Below, in pieces: positions 1-6,871 of a stretch of 10,688 nucleotides of DNA (its first letter is position 1; every line of letters begins with the position of its first letter). The notes beneath the pieces were generated by a model. It was not told the DNA's origin. It saw only the letters and a program-made list of their open reading frames with translations, and searched no databases. A program made the position numbers and the translations under genes. The stretch spans positions 1-10,688 of the forward strand of contig PEWP01000012.1 of assembly GCA_002779425.1 (NCBI GenBank), read 5' to 3'. Source of the stretch: a bacterium (Candidatus Gribaldobacteria) CG07_land_8_20_14_0_80_33_18. Its GTDB lineage: Bacteria; Patescibacteriota; Minisyncoccia; Minisyncoccales; CG1-02-41-26.

Positions 1-184
1 AACAGACTTCAGTTGCTTCTTTAGCGCACTTCTCCTCTCCAATTTCTAATATTTCATTTTCTGAATTTGTTTTTGAGTTTTTTAAATGGGCTTTTCCATC
101 TTCCCCCATTTCAAAAAGCTTTGGACAAACAGCAGCGCAACTTCCGCAACCAATACATTTTGATTTTTCTAAAATTATTTGCAT
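1..184 (-). CDS. [4Fe-4S] ferredoxin, 3' end outside window
   Basis: Translating the minus strand from ATG at 184-182 gives 61 residues before the window edge. Near the N-terminus is the cluster motif CIGCGSCAAVCP (Cys10, 13, 16, 20), followed by an acidic FEMGEDGKA stretch and later Cys53 and Cys61. This is the pattern of small single-cluster ferredoxins of the Thermotoga/Pyrococcus type. By analogy Cys10, 13, 16 and 61 would bind the [4Fe-4S] cluster and Cys20/Cys53 could form the disulfide known in that family (inference). The protein would be a soluble low-potential electron carrier. Its start overlaps the end of the PfkB-family gene by 10 bases, so it is the last visible gene of the operon. 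With acyl-CoA synthetase and PEP synthase upstream, pyruvate:ferredoxin oxidoreductase is a plausible partner, but none is seen here. The stop codon is off the window. Confidence 0.9.
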   Translation of the reverse strand, partial: MQIILEKSKCIGCGSCAAVCPKLFEMGEDGKAHLKNSKTNSENEILEIGEEKCAKEATEVC

Positions 185-1164
185 CTCTTAATTTGAACTC
201 TTACTCGAGGCCCCAGCTGCTGCTCCCACTGGCCTTCTGCCAATAGCCCTTTTTTGGCTCCAATTTCTAAAATACAACTGGTGGCATTGGCTGTTGCTAA
301 CTGTATCGCATATTTTATATCATTTTTTTTAAAAAATCCAGTTAAAAACCCAGCAGCATAAGCATCACCAGCTCCAGTTTTTTCTAATGGCAAAATATGA
401 GGAGCTGCTATTCCTGCTTTATAGATATACTTTCCATCAAAAACTATTGACCCTTTCTTCTGTTTGGTGATAACAATGATACCTTTGGTTAAAGAGGACA
501 ATTTTTTAATTATTTTTATCTCCTCTTCAGCTTTAGCTAAAAGCGAAGCTTCTTCTATGTTTAAAATCAGAATATCAATTTGAGAAAGAATTGGTTTTAA
601 AATTTTTCTATTTAAATTTAGTTGGCTATTTCCCGGATTAGCGGCAATTTTTATATTATTCTTTTTAGCAAATTCTACTAACGGTCCAAAAAGTTGGGCT
701 GACTTTCCAGTTAAAGGAGCTAAATAAAACCATTTAACTTTCTTCAACTTTCTCCAGGCAATATCAGAAGATTCCATAAAATGACAGGCTCCTTTATAAA
801 TCAAAACTGTTCTATCCTCCGGAGGCGAGGAAAGAATAATAGAATGAGCTGTTGAATATTTTTTATCTTTTTTAATAAATTGGGTCTCCACATTTAATTT
901 TTTAAGTTCTTCAATGAGCGCCTCTCCCCTTTTATCCTGTCCCACTTTAGTACAAACAGCTGTTCTCAATCCTTGTTTGGCAAATGTCGCAGCAGTATTG
1001 GTAGCGCCGCCACCGGAAGCAATTTTTAAATCGTCAATAAATATTTTTGCCCCCAAAGGAAAACAAAGAAGTTTTTTCTTCTTTCTTAAAATTTGATAAC
1101 TCTCCTTTTTTAATCTCAAAAAAATATCGCTTGTTGCTGAACCAAAGGTAATAATATCGTACAT
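175..1164 (-). CDS. PfkB-family (ribokinase-like) sugar or nucleoside kinase
   Basis: A 329-residue protein of the ribokinase/PfkB superfamily, which phosphorylates sugars, sugar phosphates or nucleosides with ATP. Visible motifs are the N-terminal ITFGSATSDI strand, the substrate-side glycine motif GGGATNTA (51-58), an NxxE-type motif NIEE (202-205) and the family signature TGAGDAYAAGF (263-273), whose Asp268 is the expected catalytic base. The substrate cannot be read from the sequence: phosphofructokinase-like, ribokinase-like and nucleoside kinase roles are all possible. Setting among glycolytic genes makes a sugar-phosphate kinase attractive, but that is inference. The start lies 2 bases after the PEP synthase stop and there is no clear Shine-Dalgarno site, so translational coupling is likely. 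The last 20 or so residues (AEGQWEQQLGPRVRVQIKRCK) go past the usual end of the fold and come from locally GC-richer DNA, so they may be a recent extension. Confidence 0.9.
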   Translation of the reverse strand: MYDIITFGSATSDIFLRLKKESYQILRKKKKLLCFPLGAKIFIDDLKIASGGGATNTAATFAKQGLRTAVCTKVGQDKRGEALIEELKKLNVETQFIKKDKKYSTAHSIILSSPPEDRTVLIYKGACHFMESSDIAWRKLKKVKWFYLAPLTGKSAQLFGPLVEFAKKNNIKIAANPGNSQLNLNRKILKPILSQIDILILNIEEASLLAKAEEEIKIIKKLSSLTKGIIVITKQKKGSIVFDGKYIYKAGIAAPHILPLEKTGAGDAYAAGFLTGFFKKNDIKYAIQLATANATSCILEIGAKKGLLAEGQWEQQLGPRVRVQIKRCK

Positions 1165-1166
1165 AG

Positions 1167-3557
1167 TTAATTTTTTGTTTTTTGTTCTTTGTTCTTTAAC
1201 AACGATAAAATTGTTTTAATTACTGCGTCTGGCGATAAAGATATCGAAGGAATTCCAGAATCTATTAAAAATTTAGCAAAATCCACAAAGGTAGAAGGGG
1301 CATCGCCGCAAATTCCGCAATATTTTTTCTTTTCTCTGCAAATTTTTATAACTTTTCTTATCATTTCTTTTACCGCTTCATTTCTTTCATCGCCAATTTT
1401 CTGAAGTATTCCTGCATCTCTATCAATTCCTAAAACCAATTGGGCCAAATCATTGCTACCGATTGACATCCCATCAAATATCTTTAAAAATTCTTCGGCT
1501 AAAATTACATTTGACGGAATCTCGCACATTACATAAATTTTAAGTCCATCTTTCCCTCTTTTTAAACCAGCTTTTTCTATTAATTCCATAACTTTTTTCC
1601 CCTCCTCTACTGTTCGACAAAAAGGCACCATCAGGTTCACATTTCTTAAACCAAAGACATTGCGAATTCTCTTTATTGCTTCGCACTCCATTAAAAAGGC
1701 GGGTTTAAATTTGGGGTCGTAATATCTTGAAGCTCCTCTCCATCCCAACATTGGATTTGCTTCGTCTTTTGGCTCAAATAATTCTCCTCCAATTAATTGG
1801 GCGTATTCGTTTGTTTTAAAATCGGAAAAGCGAACAATTACTTGCTTTGGCCAAAAAGCAGCAGCGATTTGAGCAATTCCCTCCGCTAATTCCTTAACAA
1901 AATATTCTTTTTTGTCTTTGTGTTCAACAGTCAGAATTGCTATTTTCCTCTTGAGCTGTCTATTTTTAATTTTATTAAAGTGGTAGAGCGCCAAGGGATG
2001 GATTTTTATTTTTTCTGCGATAACAAATTCCTCTCTGGCTAATCCTACTCCATCATTTGGTAAAAATGAAGTTTTAAAAGCAATTTCCGGCGCGCCAATG
2101 TTTATCATTATTTTTGTTTTCAATTTCGGAATCTCTTTTAAATCGTATCTTTTTACCTCATAAGGAACCTTGCCTAAAAATATTCTGCCACTTAATCCCT
2201 GGGTGCAGTCAACACTAATTTCTTGGTTATTTTTTAAAACTTTGGTTGCTTTTTGGGTTCCTATAATAGAAGGTATTCCTAATTCCCGACTAACAATAGC
2301 TGCATGACATGTTTTTCCTCCTTCGTCAGTTATAATAGCTGAAGCTAAGGGAAATATACTAACCCAATCTGGATCTGTCATTTTTGTTACTAAAACTTCT
2401 CCTTTTCTAAATTCCTCTATTTTTGAAACATCGGAAATTAGCCGAACCTTTCCTTGTCCAATTTTATCTCCGATAGCAATGCCAGTTAAAATTGGAATTC
2501 TCTTAGTTTTTATTTTGTATTCTTCGTAAAATTGAGGTTTTAAAAGAGCATGAACAGTTTCTGGTCTTGATTGAACTATAAATAATTTCTTAGTTAATCC
2601 ATCTTTTGCCCATTCAATATCTTGAGGAAATTTATAATGTTCTTCAATTAAACAACCCCATTTCGCTAATTTCAAAATTTCATCATCATTTAAAGAAAAT
2701 TGGAGTTGCTTAGCTGAAGGAATTTTTATCTCTTTTATCCCACCGGCCTTATTATAGATATATTTTACCGTTTTCCTGCCCAAATCTTTTCTTATGATTG
2801 CTTTATAACCCATTTTCAAGGTTGGTTTAAAAACATAAAAAGTATCCGGTGTAATTCTCCCTTTAACAATCAATTCTCCTAACCCATAAATTGAATTTAT
2901 CAAAACAACATTTCTAAAACCAGTTTCGGTATCAAGAGTAAACATTACCCCGGAAGAAGCTAAGTCAGACCTAATCATTTTTTGAACGCCGACAGAAAGG
3001 CCGAATTCCATTTGTCCTATTTTTTTCTCTTCCCTGTAAGCAATGGCTCTGTCGGTAAAGGTTGAAATAATGCTTTTTTTGACCGCTTTTAACAATTCTT
3101 TTTCTCCTCTTACGTTAAGATAAGTTTCGAATTGGCCTGCAAAAGAAGCGTTCGGCCTGTCTTCCGCAACGCCGGAAGTGCGTACGGCCACATCGAGATT
3201 TGCCCCGTATTTTTGAGATAGTTTCAAATAAGCTTTTAAAATTTCTCGTTTTAAACTGTCGGGAAATTTTCCTTTTGAAATCGCTTCTCTGCATTTTCTG
3301 CCGGTTTCCTGAATACTTTTTATGCTCTTGGGATTAAATTCTTTAAAAAATCCTTTAAGGACTTTATCCAAGCCGTTTGCTTCCAGAAATTTCCAATAAA
3401 AATTAGTTGTGAGGGCAAAACCATTGGGAATATTTACCCCCTTTTTAGTTAAATGAGAAATCATTTCTCCTAAAGAAGCATTTTTCCCACCAACTAAAGG
3501 AATGTCATTTTTTGAAATCTCTTTAAACCAAAGGATAAATTTTTTGTTTTTATTCAT
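1167..3557 (-). CDS. ppsA: phosphoenolpyruvate synthase (pyruvate, water dikinase)
   Basis: A 796-residue cytoplasmic enzyme making PEP from pyruvate with ATP, releasing AMP and phosphate; E. coli PpsA is 792 residues. Domain order is standard. An N-terminal ATP-binding domain (about 1-340) carries VGGKNASLGEM (22-32) and VRTSGVAEDRPNASFAGQFE (125-144). A central phosphohistidine domain has GGKTCHAAIVSRELGIPS with swivelling His418. A C-terminal PEP/pyruvate barrel carries GLAREEF (505-511), VRFSDFKTNEY (575-585), NPMLGWRGASRYY (601-613) and GSNDLAQLVLGIDRD (700-714). The final CGICGDAPS (747-755) is the PEP synthase form; pyruvate phosphate dikinases have a CGEHGG-type motif instead. The start overlaps the acyl-CoA synthetase alpha stop by 8 bases. 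In a small fermentative cell it could work in gluconeogenesis or run toward pyruvate and ATP; the direction cannot be told from sequence. Confidence 0.96.
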   Translation of the reverse strand: MNKNKKFILWFKEISKNDIPLVGGKNASLGEMISHLTKKGVNIPNGFALTTNFYWKFLEANGLDKVLKGFFKEFNPKSIKSIQETGRKCREAISKGKFPDSLKREILKAYLKLSQKYGANLDVAVRTSGVAEDRPNASFAGQFETYLNVRGEKELLKAVKKSIISTFTDRAIAYREEKKIGQMEFGLSVGVQKMIRSDLASSGVMFTLDTETGFRNVVLINSIYGLGELIVKGRITPDTFYVFKPTLKMGYKAIIRKDLGRKTVKYIYNKAGGIKEIKIPSAKQLQFSLNDDEILKLAKWGCLIEEHYKFPQDIEWAKDGLTKKLFIVQSRPETVHALLKPQFYEEYKIKTKRIPILTGIAIGDKIGQGKVRLISDVSKIEEFRKGEVLVTKMTDPDWVSIFPLASAIITDEGGKTCHAAIVSRELGIPSIIGTQKATKVLKNNQEISVDCTQGLSGRIFLGKVPYEVKRYDLKEIPKLKTKIMINIGAPEIAFKTSFLPNDGVGLAREEFVIAEKIKIHPLALYHFNKIKNRQLKRKIAILTVEHKDKKEYFVKELAEGIAQIAAAFWPKQVIVRFSDFKTNEYAQLIGGELFEPKDEANPMLGWRGASRYYDPKFKPAFLMECEAIKRIRNVFGLRNVNLMVPFCRTVEEGKKVMELIEKAGLKRGKDGLKIYVMCEIPSNVILAEEFLKIFDGMSIGSNDLAQLVLGIDRDAGILQKIGDERNEAVKEMIRKVIKICREKKKYCGICGDAPSTFVDFAKFLIDSGIPSISLSPDAVIKTILSLLKNKEQKTKN

Positions 3558-4902
3558 AAATTAAAACTTTCATCGCTTTTGCCGCTCTTTTTAAATCTGG
3601 ATAATTTGGAATTTTGTTTTTTTCTAAAATCTCAACTCCTTTTTTCGTCATCTCTCCTCCCAAAAAACAACACACAATTGGTTTTTCAGGCCATTTTCTT
3701 TTTGCTTCTACAATTATTTTAGCATTTTTTTCCACTTCAGTCATAATTTGAAGAGTTTGAATTATTAAAAGCCCATAAATATTTTTTTGCTTTAATAATG
3801 CCTCAATTGCTATTTGATAATCTTTACTTAGGGCATCGCCAACTATATCTAAAGGATTATTCCTTGAAAAAGCCGGATGCATTATTTTTGAATCTTTCAA
3901 TTTTTGAATGGTTTTTGAATCCAATTTTACTAAGTTTACGCCCAATTCTTGACAATAATCTGCCATTAAAACTCCGCATCCTCCGCCATTAGTAATAATT
4001 CCAATTCCATTTTTACATTTTGGTTGCCAGGCTAAAACTTTGGCTATATCAAAAAGTTCTTCAATTGTTTCAACTCCAATTATTCCTGTTTGTTTAAAAA
4101 GCGCCTGATAAATTTGATAATTTCCGGCCAAAGAAGCAGTATGAGTAAAAACAGCTTTCTTCCCCATTTCAGTTCTTCCGGCTTTTAGAACTACTATTGG
4201 TTTTATCTTTGAAATTTTTTTCGCCACCTTCATAAAATTTCTTCCCCCTTTTAATCCTTCAAGATAAACAGTAATTACTTTTGTTTGTCGGTCTTTATTA
4301 ACAAAAAGAAGAAAATCAGAAAGAGTAAGGTCTGCCTCATTTCCGTAAGAAATTAAAAATGAAAAACCATAATTTTCTGACAAACTTTTATCAATTATTG
4401 AATCAATAAGAGCGCCGGATTGAGAAATAAAGGCAATATTGCCTGGTTTTGGAAAAGCCGGAGCAAAAGAAACATTTAATTTTATTGAAGGTCGAATAAT
4501 ACCAAGACAATTGGGGCCGATTAACGGAATCTTGGCTGATTTTACCAATTTTATAATTTTATCTTGTAAAATTTCTCCCTCCTTTCCTATTTCCGCAAAC
4601 CCGGAAGAAATAATAATTATTCCTCCGACTTTCTTCCGGCAGCATTGCTCCACTATTTGAGGAACAATTTTTGCTCTGACAGCAATTACTGCTAAATCAA
4701 TTTCTTGAGAAATATCTCCAATTTTAGAAAAACATTTTATTCCTCCTATTTCTTTCTCAAAAGGATTGACATAAAAAAATTTTCTTGAATCTTTACCCTC
4801 TAAAATATTTTTAACTAAGCCCCAACCAACTGAATTTTTTTTGGGTGAAGCTCCGATTATAGCAATTGTTTTTGGATTAAATATTTTTTCAAGATTTTTC
4901 AT
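3550..4902 (-). CDS. acdA: ADP-forming acetyl/acyl-CoA synthetase, alpha subunit
   Basis: A 450-residue subunit of the NDP-forming acyl-CoA synthetase family, which converts acyl-CoA + ADP + phosphate to acid + ATP + CoA and is the acetate/ATP-yielding step in Archaea and several fermentative bacteria. The order is a CoA-binding Rossmann domain (IAIIGASP, 13-20; NPF, 46-48), then a succinyl-CoA-synthetase-like region with GPNCLG (129-134) and ISQSGAL (159-165). Next is the phosphohistidine segment GRTEMGKKAVFTHTASLAGN with His254, matching the phosphorylated His257-alpha of characterised ACD enzymes. The C-terminal ligase part has ITNGGGCGVLMAD (303-315) and NPLDIVGDA (349-357). The ATP-grasp subunit is the separate gene just upstream, 4 bases away, so this is the two-subunit form. 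Whether the substrate is acetate or another acid cannot be decided from sequence. The symbol is by analogy. Confidence 0.93.
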   Translation of the reverse strand: MKNLEKIFNPKTIAIIGASPKKNSVGWGLVKNILEGKDSRKFFYVNPFEKEIGGIKCFSKIGDISQEIDLAVIAVRAKIVPQIVEQCCRKKVGGIIIISSGFAEIGKEGEILQDKIIKLVKSAKIPLIGPNCLGIIRPSIKLNVSFAPAFPKPGNIAFISQSGALIDSIIDKSLSENYGFSFLISYGNEADLTLSDFLLFVNKDRQTKVITVYLEGLKGGRNFMKVAKKISKIKPIVVLKAGRTEMGKKAVFTHTASLAGNYQIYQALFKQTGIIGVETIEELFDIAKVLAWQPKCKNGIGIITNGGGCGVLMADYCQELGVNLVKLDSKTIQKLKDSKIMHPAFSRNNPLDIVGDALSKDYQIAIEALLKQKNIYGLLIIQTLQIMTEVEKNAKIIVEAKRKWPEKPIVCCFLGGEMTKKGVEILEKNKIPNYPDLKRAAKAMKVLIYE

Positions 4903-4906
4903 ACTT

Positions 4907-5530
4907 TTATACTAAAAATTTAAAATCCGCTGCCCAAACTCCTTTTTCATTTATAATGAGCGGATTTAGGTCAATTTCCTTTACATTTTTTTCTTTTAGC
5001 GATAGGTTAGAAAGTTTTGTTATTAATGGCGCTAATTTTTCAATAGCTAGTGGTTTTTCCCCTCTTTGACCCTTTAAAATCGAATATCCTTTTATTTCTT
5101 TAATCATTTTAATAGCTTCTTTTTTAGAAACTGGACAAATTCTAAAGGAAACATCTTTTAATGCTTCAACAAATATTCCGCCTAAACCAAACATTAAAAC
5201 CGGGCCAAATTGAAAATCTCTTTTCATCCCTAAAACTATTTCTTTCCCTGCTCCCATTTTTTGAACTAAAATACCTTCAATTCTTTTAATTTTAATTAAA
5301 TCAAAAAATGCTTTTTTGAGCTCTTTATTATTTTTAATGTTCATTTTTACTCCTCCCATGTCTGTTTTATGCAAAATTGTTAACGAAAAAATTTTTAAAA
5401 CAACTGGATAACCAATTTTTTTAACAAATTTCTCTGCTTTTTTTTCTGAATTAAAAATCTCTGTTTGATAAATCGGGATTTTGTATTTTAGAAGAAGTTT
5501 TTTGGTTTGTTGGAAATTTAATAAAGGCAT
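4907..5530 (-). CDS. acdB: ADP-forming acetyl/acyl-CoA synthetase, beta (ATP-grasp) subunit
   Basis: A 207-residue ATP-grasp protein, the nucleotide-binding partner of the alpha subunit encoded next. Visible motifs are YPVVLK (41-46), the phosphohistidine-accepting segment LHKTDMGGV with His54 (equivalent to His71-beta in characterised ACD enzymes), FGPVLMFGLGGIFVE (108-122), the LKGQRG loop (152-157) and the metal-site EIDLNPLI (185-192). It is somewhat shorter than the roughly 230 residues usual for separate beta subunits, mostly at the N-terminus, but no core motif is missing. An AAAAGGT Shine-Dalgarno-like string lies 14 bases upstream of this ATG, which is rather far. A closer ATG at 5540-5538 is out of frame and gives only a short peptide. 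This is the first gene of the five-gene operon that runs to the left edge. Confidence 0.92.
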   Translation of the reverse strand: MPLLNFQQTKKLLLKYKIPIYQTEIFNSEKKAEKFVKKIGYPVVLKIFSLTILHKTDMGGVKMNIKNNKELKKAFFDLIKIKRIEGILVQKMGAGKEIVLGMKRDFQFGPVLMFGLGGIFVEALKDVSFRICPVSKKEAIKMIKEIKGYSILKGQRGEKPLAIEKLAPLITKLSNLSLKEKNVKEIDLNPLIINEKGVWAADFKFLV

Positions 5531-5588
5531 TTTTATTCATTTTACCTTTTTAGAAATTTAAATTCAAACTTAATTTAAATTAAAATAG

Positions 5589-5602
5589 CCGGCCAAAGCC
5601 GG
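5589..5602 (-). terminator. possible intrinsic terminator after gap
   Basis: The minus strand forms a 5-bp G+C-only stem, CCGGC/GCCGG, around a TTTG loop, followed by CTATTTTAATTT. It lies downstream of gap and upstream of the acyl-CoA synthetase operon, where a terminator would be expected. The stem is short and the T-tract is interrupted, so it could instead be one more GC-rich repeat. Confidence 0.4.
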
Positions 5603-5622
5603 GGTGAGATATAAAATGAAAA

Positions 5623-5643
5623 TTTTCAATTTTTAATTTCTAA
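5623..5643. repeat. three tandem heptamers (TTAGAAA type)
   Basis: Read on the minus strand, this is TTAGAAA, TTAAAAA, TTGAAAA: three contiguous 7-base units. The same family of heptamers occurs on the other strand inside enolase (10231-10262), so it is a dispersed tandem repeat and not just local AT-richness. Confidence 0.6.
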
Positions 5644-5654
5644 ACAAATAAGGG

Positions 5655-5868
5655 GAGCGAGGCGACCCGCAGGTCGCGGGAAATTCGCGAACGCAGTGAG
5701 CTGAATTTCCCAGTGGCCGAAAGGAGCATTACGGAGCCAAGCGCCAGATAAAGAATTGTATTTCTAAAATATCAAGGAAGCTTGGCGAGTAATAGCAGCG
5801 GCTGAAAATAATCCCTGTTTTATCACTTAAGCCGACTGCGTGCTCCTTGAAGCAGGATGCCCGAGCGA
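5655..5868 (+). ncRNA. candidate structured RNA, copy A (overlaps the 3' end of gap)
   Basis: On the plus strand this stretch folds into a three-way junction. P1 is AAGGAGC 5721-5727 with GCTCCTT 5842-5848. P2 is ATTAC 5728-5732 with GTAAT 5789-5793, extended by GCCAAGC 5736-5742 with GCTTGGC 5780-5786. P3 is GCAGCGGCT 5795-5803 with 5830-5839, with bulged A5835. An outer helix pairs GAGCGAGG 5655-5662 with CCGAGCGA 5861-5868, including two tandem G.A mismatches. Further GA/GA loops lie at 5719-5720/5849-5850 and 5734-5735/5787-5788. Copy B at 9726-9905 has the same layout. Its P2 upper helix has different sequence that still pairs. The element overlaps the last 13 codons and stop of gap. The strand is chosen because internal loops read GA/GA only on plus. 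No promoter was identified, so a DNA-level structured repeat remains possible. Confidence 0.6.
5662..5711 (+). repeat. two extra hairpins inside structured element A
   Basis: Hairpin one is GCGACC 5662-5667 with GGTCGC 5672-5677 around CGCA. Hairpin two is GGGAAATTC 5678-5686 with GAATTTCCC 5703-5711; its apical part pairs GC with GC and stacks a tandem G.A (5689-5690/5698-5699). Copy B has only about ten bases at this position, so the hairpins are an insertion in A or a loss in B. The strand CGGGAAATTCGC (5677-5688) could instead pair with GCGATTTCCCG (5865-5875), closing the whole element. Confidence 0.65.
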
Positions 5869-6870
5869 TTTCCCGAGATATTCAGCAAATTCGGCTAAGC
5901 GACAGGAATAAGCCCATTCATTATCATACCAGGCAACAACTTTAATTAAATTATCAACTGCCATTGTCAAATTAGCATCAACAATAGCCGAAAAAGAATT
6001 ACCAATATAATCAGAAGAAACTAAAGGCACATCTTCGATGCCTAAAATTCCCTCTAATTCTTTTTTTTGAGAAGATTTCTTAAAAACATAATTTATTTCC
6101 TCAACCGTTGTTTTCTTTTTCACCTCACAAATCAAATCTAAAACTGAAACAATGGGAGTGGGAACCCGTAAAGCAATTCCATCTAATTTTCCTTTAAGTC
6201 CAGGAATAACATTTCCAATTGCTTTTGCTGCGCCGGTAGTAGTGGGAATAATGTTTAAGCCGGCAGCTCTGGCGCGACGCAAATCGCTATGAACTAAATC
6301 TAAAATTCTCTGGTCATTGGTATAGCTGTGAACAGTAGTCATAAATCCTTTTACTATTCCGAAATTATCCTGCAAAACTTTAGCTACTGGCGCTAAACAA
6401 TTAGTAGTACAAGAACCCATAGAAATTACATTGTCTTTTTTGGAATCGTATTCTTTTTCATTTACTCCCAAAACAAAAGTTGGAATTTCAATAGATTTAG
6501 CGGGAGCAGAAATTATTACTTTTTTTGCTCCGGCTTGAATATGTTTTTTAGCGCCTTCATAATCAGTAAAATGGCCGGTACATTCCAACACAATATCAAT
6601 CCCTAATTCTTTCCAGGGTAATTCTGAAGGATTTGTTTCGGCAAAAATTTTAACTTTATTTCCATTAACTAAAAGTTCTTTCTCGGTCGCCTTTACTGTT
6701 TTTTGATAAATTTTATAAATAGAATCGTATTTTAAAAGATGGGCTAAGATTTTAGCATCGGTCAAATCATTAATTGCCTTCACTTCCAAATCAGGGTGAT
6801 GAGCGAGAATCCTTCGAAAAGTTGGCCGACCTATCCGGCCAAAACCATTTATTGCTATTTTTATTGCCAT
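5827..6870 (-). CDS. gap: glyceraldehyde-3-phosphate dehydrogenase, type I
   Basis: A 347-residue cytoplasmic glycolytic enzyme that oxidises glyceraldehyde 3-phosphate to 1,3-bisphosphoglycerate with NAD. The NAD fold starts with INGFGRIGRP (7-16), and Asp35 in IND fits NAD rather than NADP preference. The catalytic segment GSCTTNCLAP (152-161) carries Cys154, with His181 in TVHSYTNDQ; the C-terminal domain ends in WYDNEWAYSCRL (314-325). The usual SNASCTTNC reads SMGSCTTNC here. The ATG at 6870-6868 is chosen because the protein then begins MAIKIAINGFGRIG as in the family; an upstream TTG at 6894 would add eight residues translated from a heptamer repeat. The last 13 residues (SLGHPASRSTQSA) and the stop are encoded by the structured element, so the C-terminus is an acquired tail. 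A TATAAT box lies 63 bases upstream. Confidence 0.96.
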   Translation of the reverse strand: MAIKIAINGFGRIGRPTFRRILAHHPDLEVKAINDLTDAKILAHLLKYDSIYKIYQKTVKATEKELLVNGNKVKIFAETNPSELPWKELGIDIVLECTGHFTDYEGAKKHIQAGAKKVIISAPAKSIEIPTFVLGVNEKEYDSKKDNVISMGSCTTNCLAPVAKVLQDNFGIVKGFMTTVHSYTNDQRILDLVHSDLRRARAAGLNIIPTTTGAAKAIGNVIPGLKGKLDGIALRVPTPIVSVLDLICEVKKKTTVEEINYVFKKSSQKKELEGILGIEDVPLVSSDYIGNSFSAIVDANLTMAVDNLIKVVAWYDNEWAYSCRLAEFAEYLGKSLGHPASRSTQSA

Positions 6871-6871
6871 A

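Noticed and set aside
5500..5540. Out-of-frame ATG at 5540 with a closer Shine-Dalgarno string
   Set aside because: It gives only about 29 codons of unrecognisable peptide overlapping the ATP-grasp gene.
5733..5788. Kink-turn at the P2 internal loop (GGA opposite GA)
   Set aside because: A kink-turn needs a three-base bulge next to tandem G.A pairs; the loop is only 3 by 2 bases and copy B has GCA instead of GGA.
5641..5900. tRNA, RNase P RNA or tmRNA in the GC-rich spacer
   Set aside because: No cloverleaf, T-loop GGTTCGA sequence or RNase P/tmRNA conserved blocks could be found on either strand.
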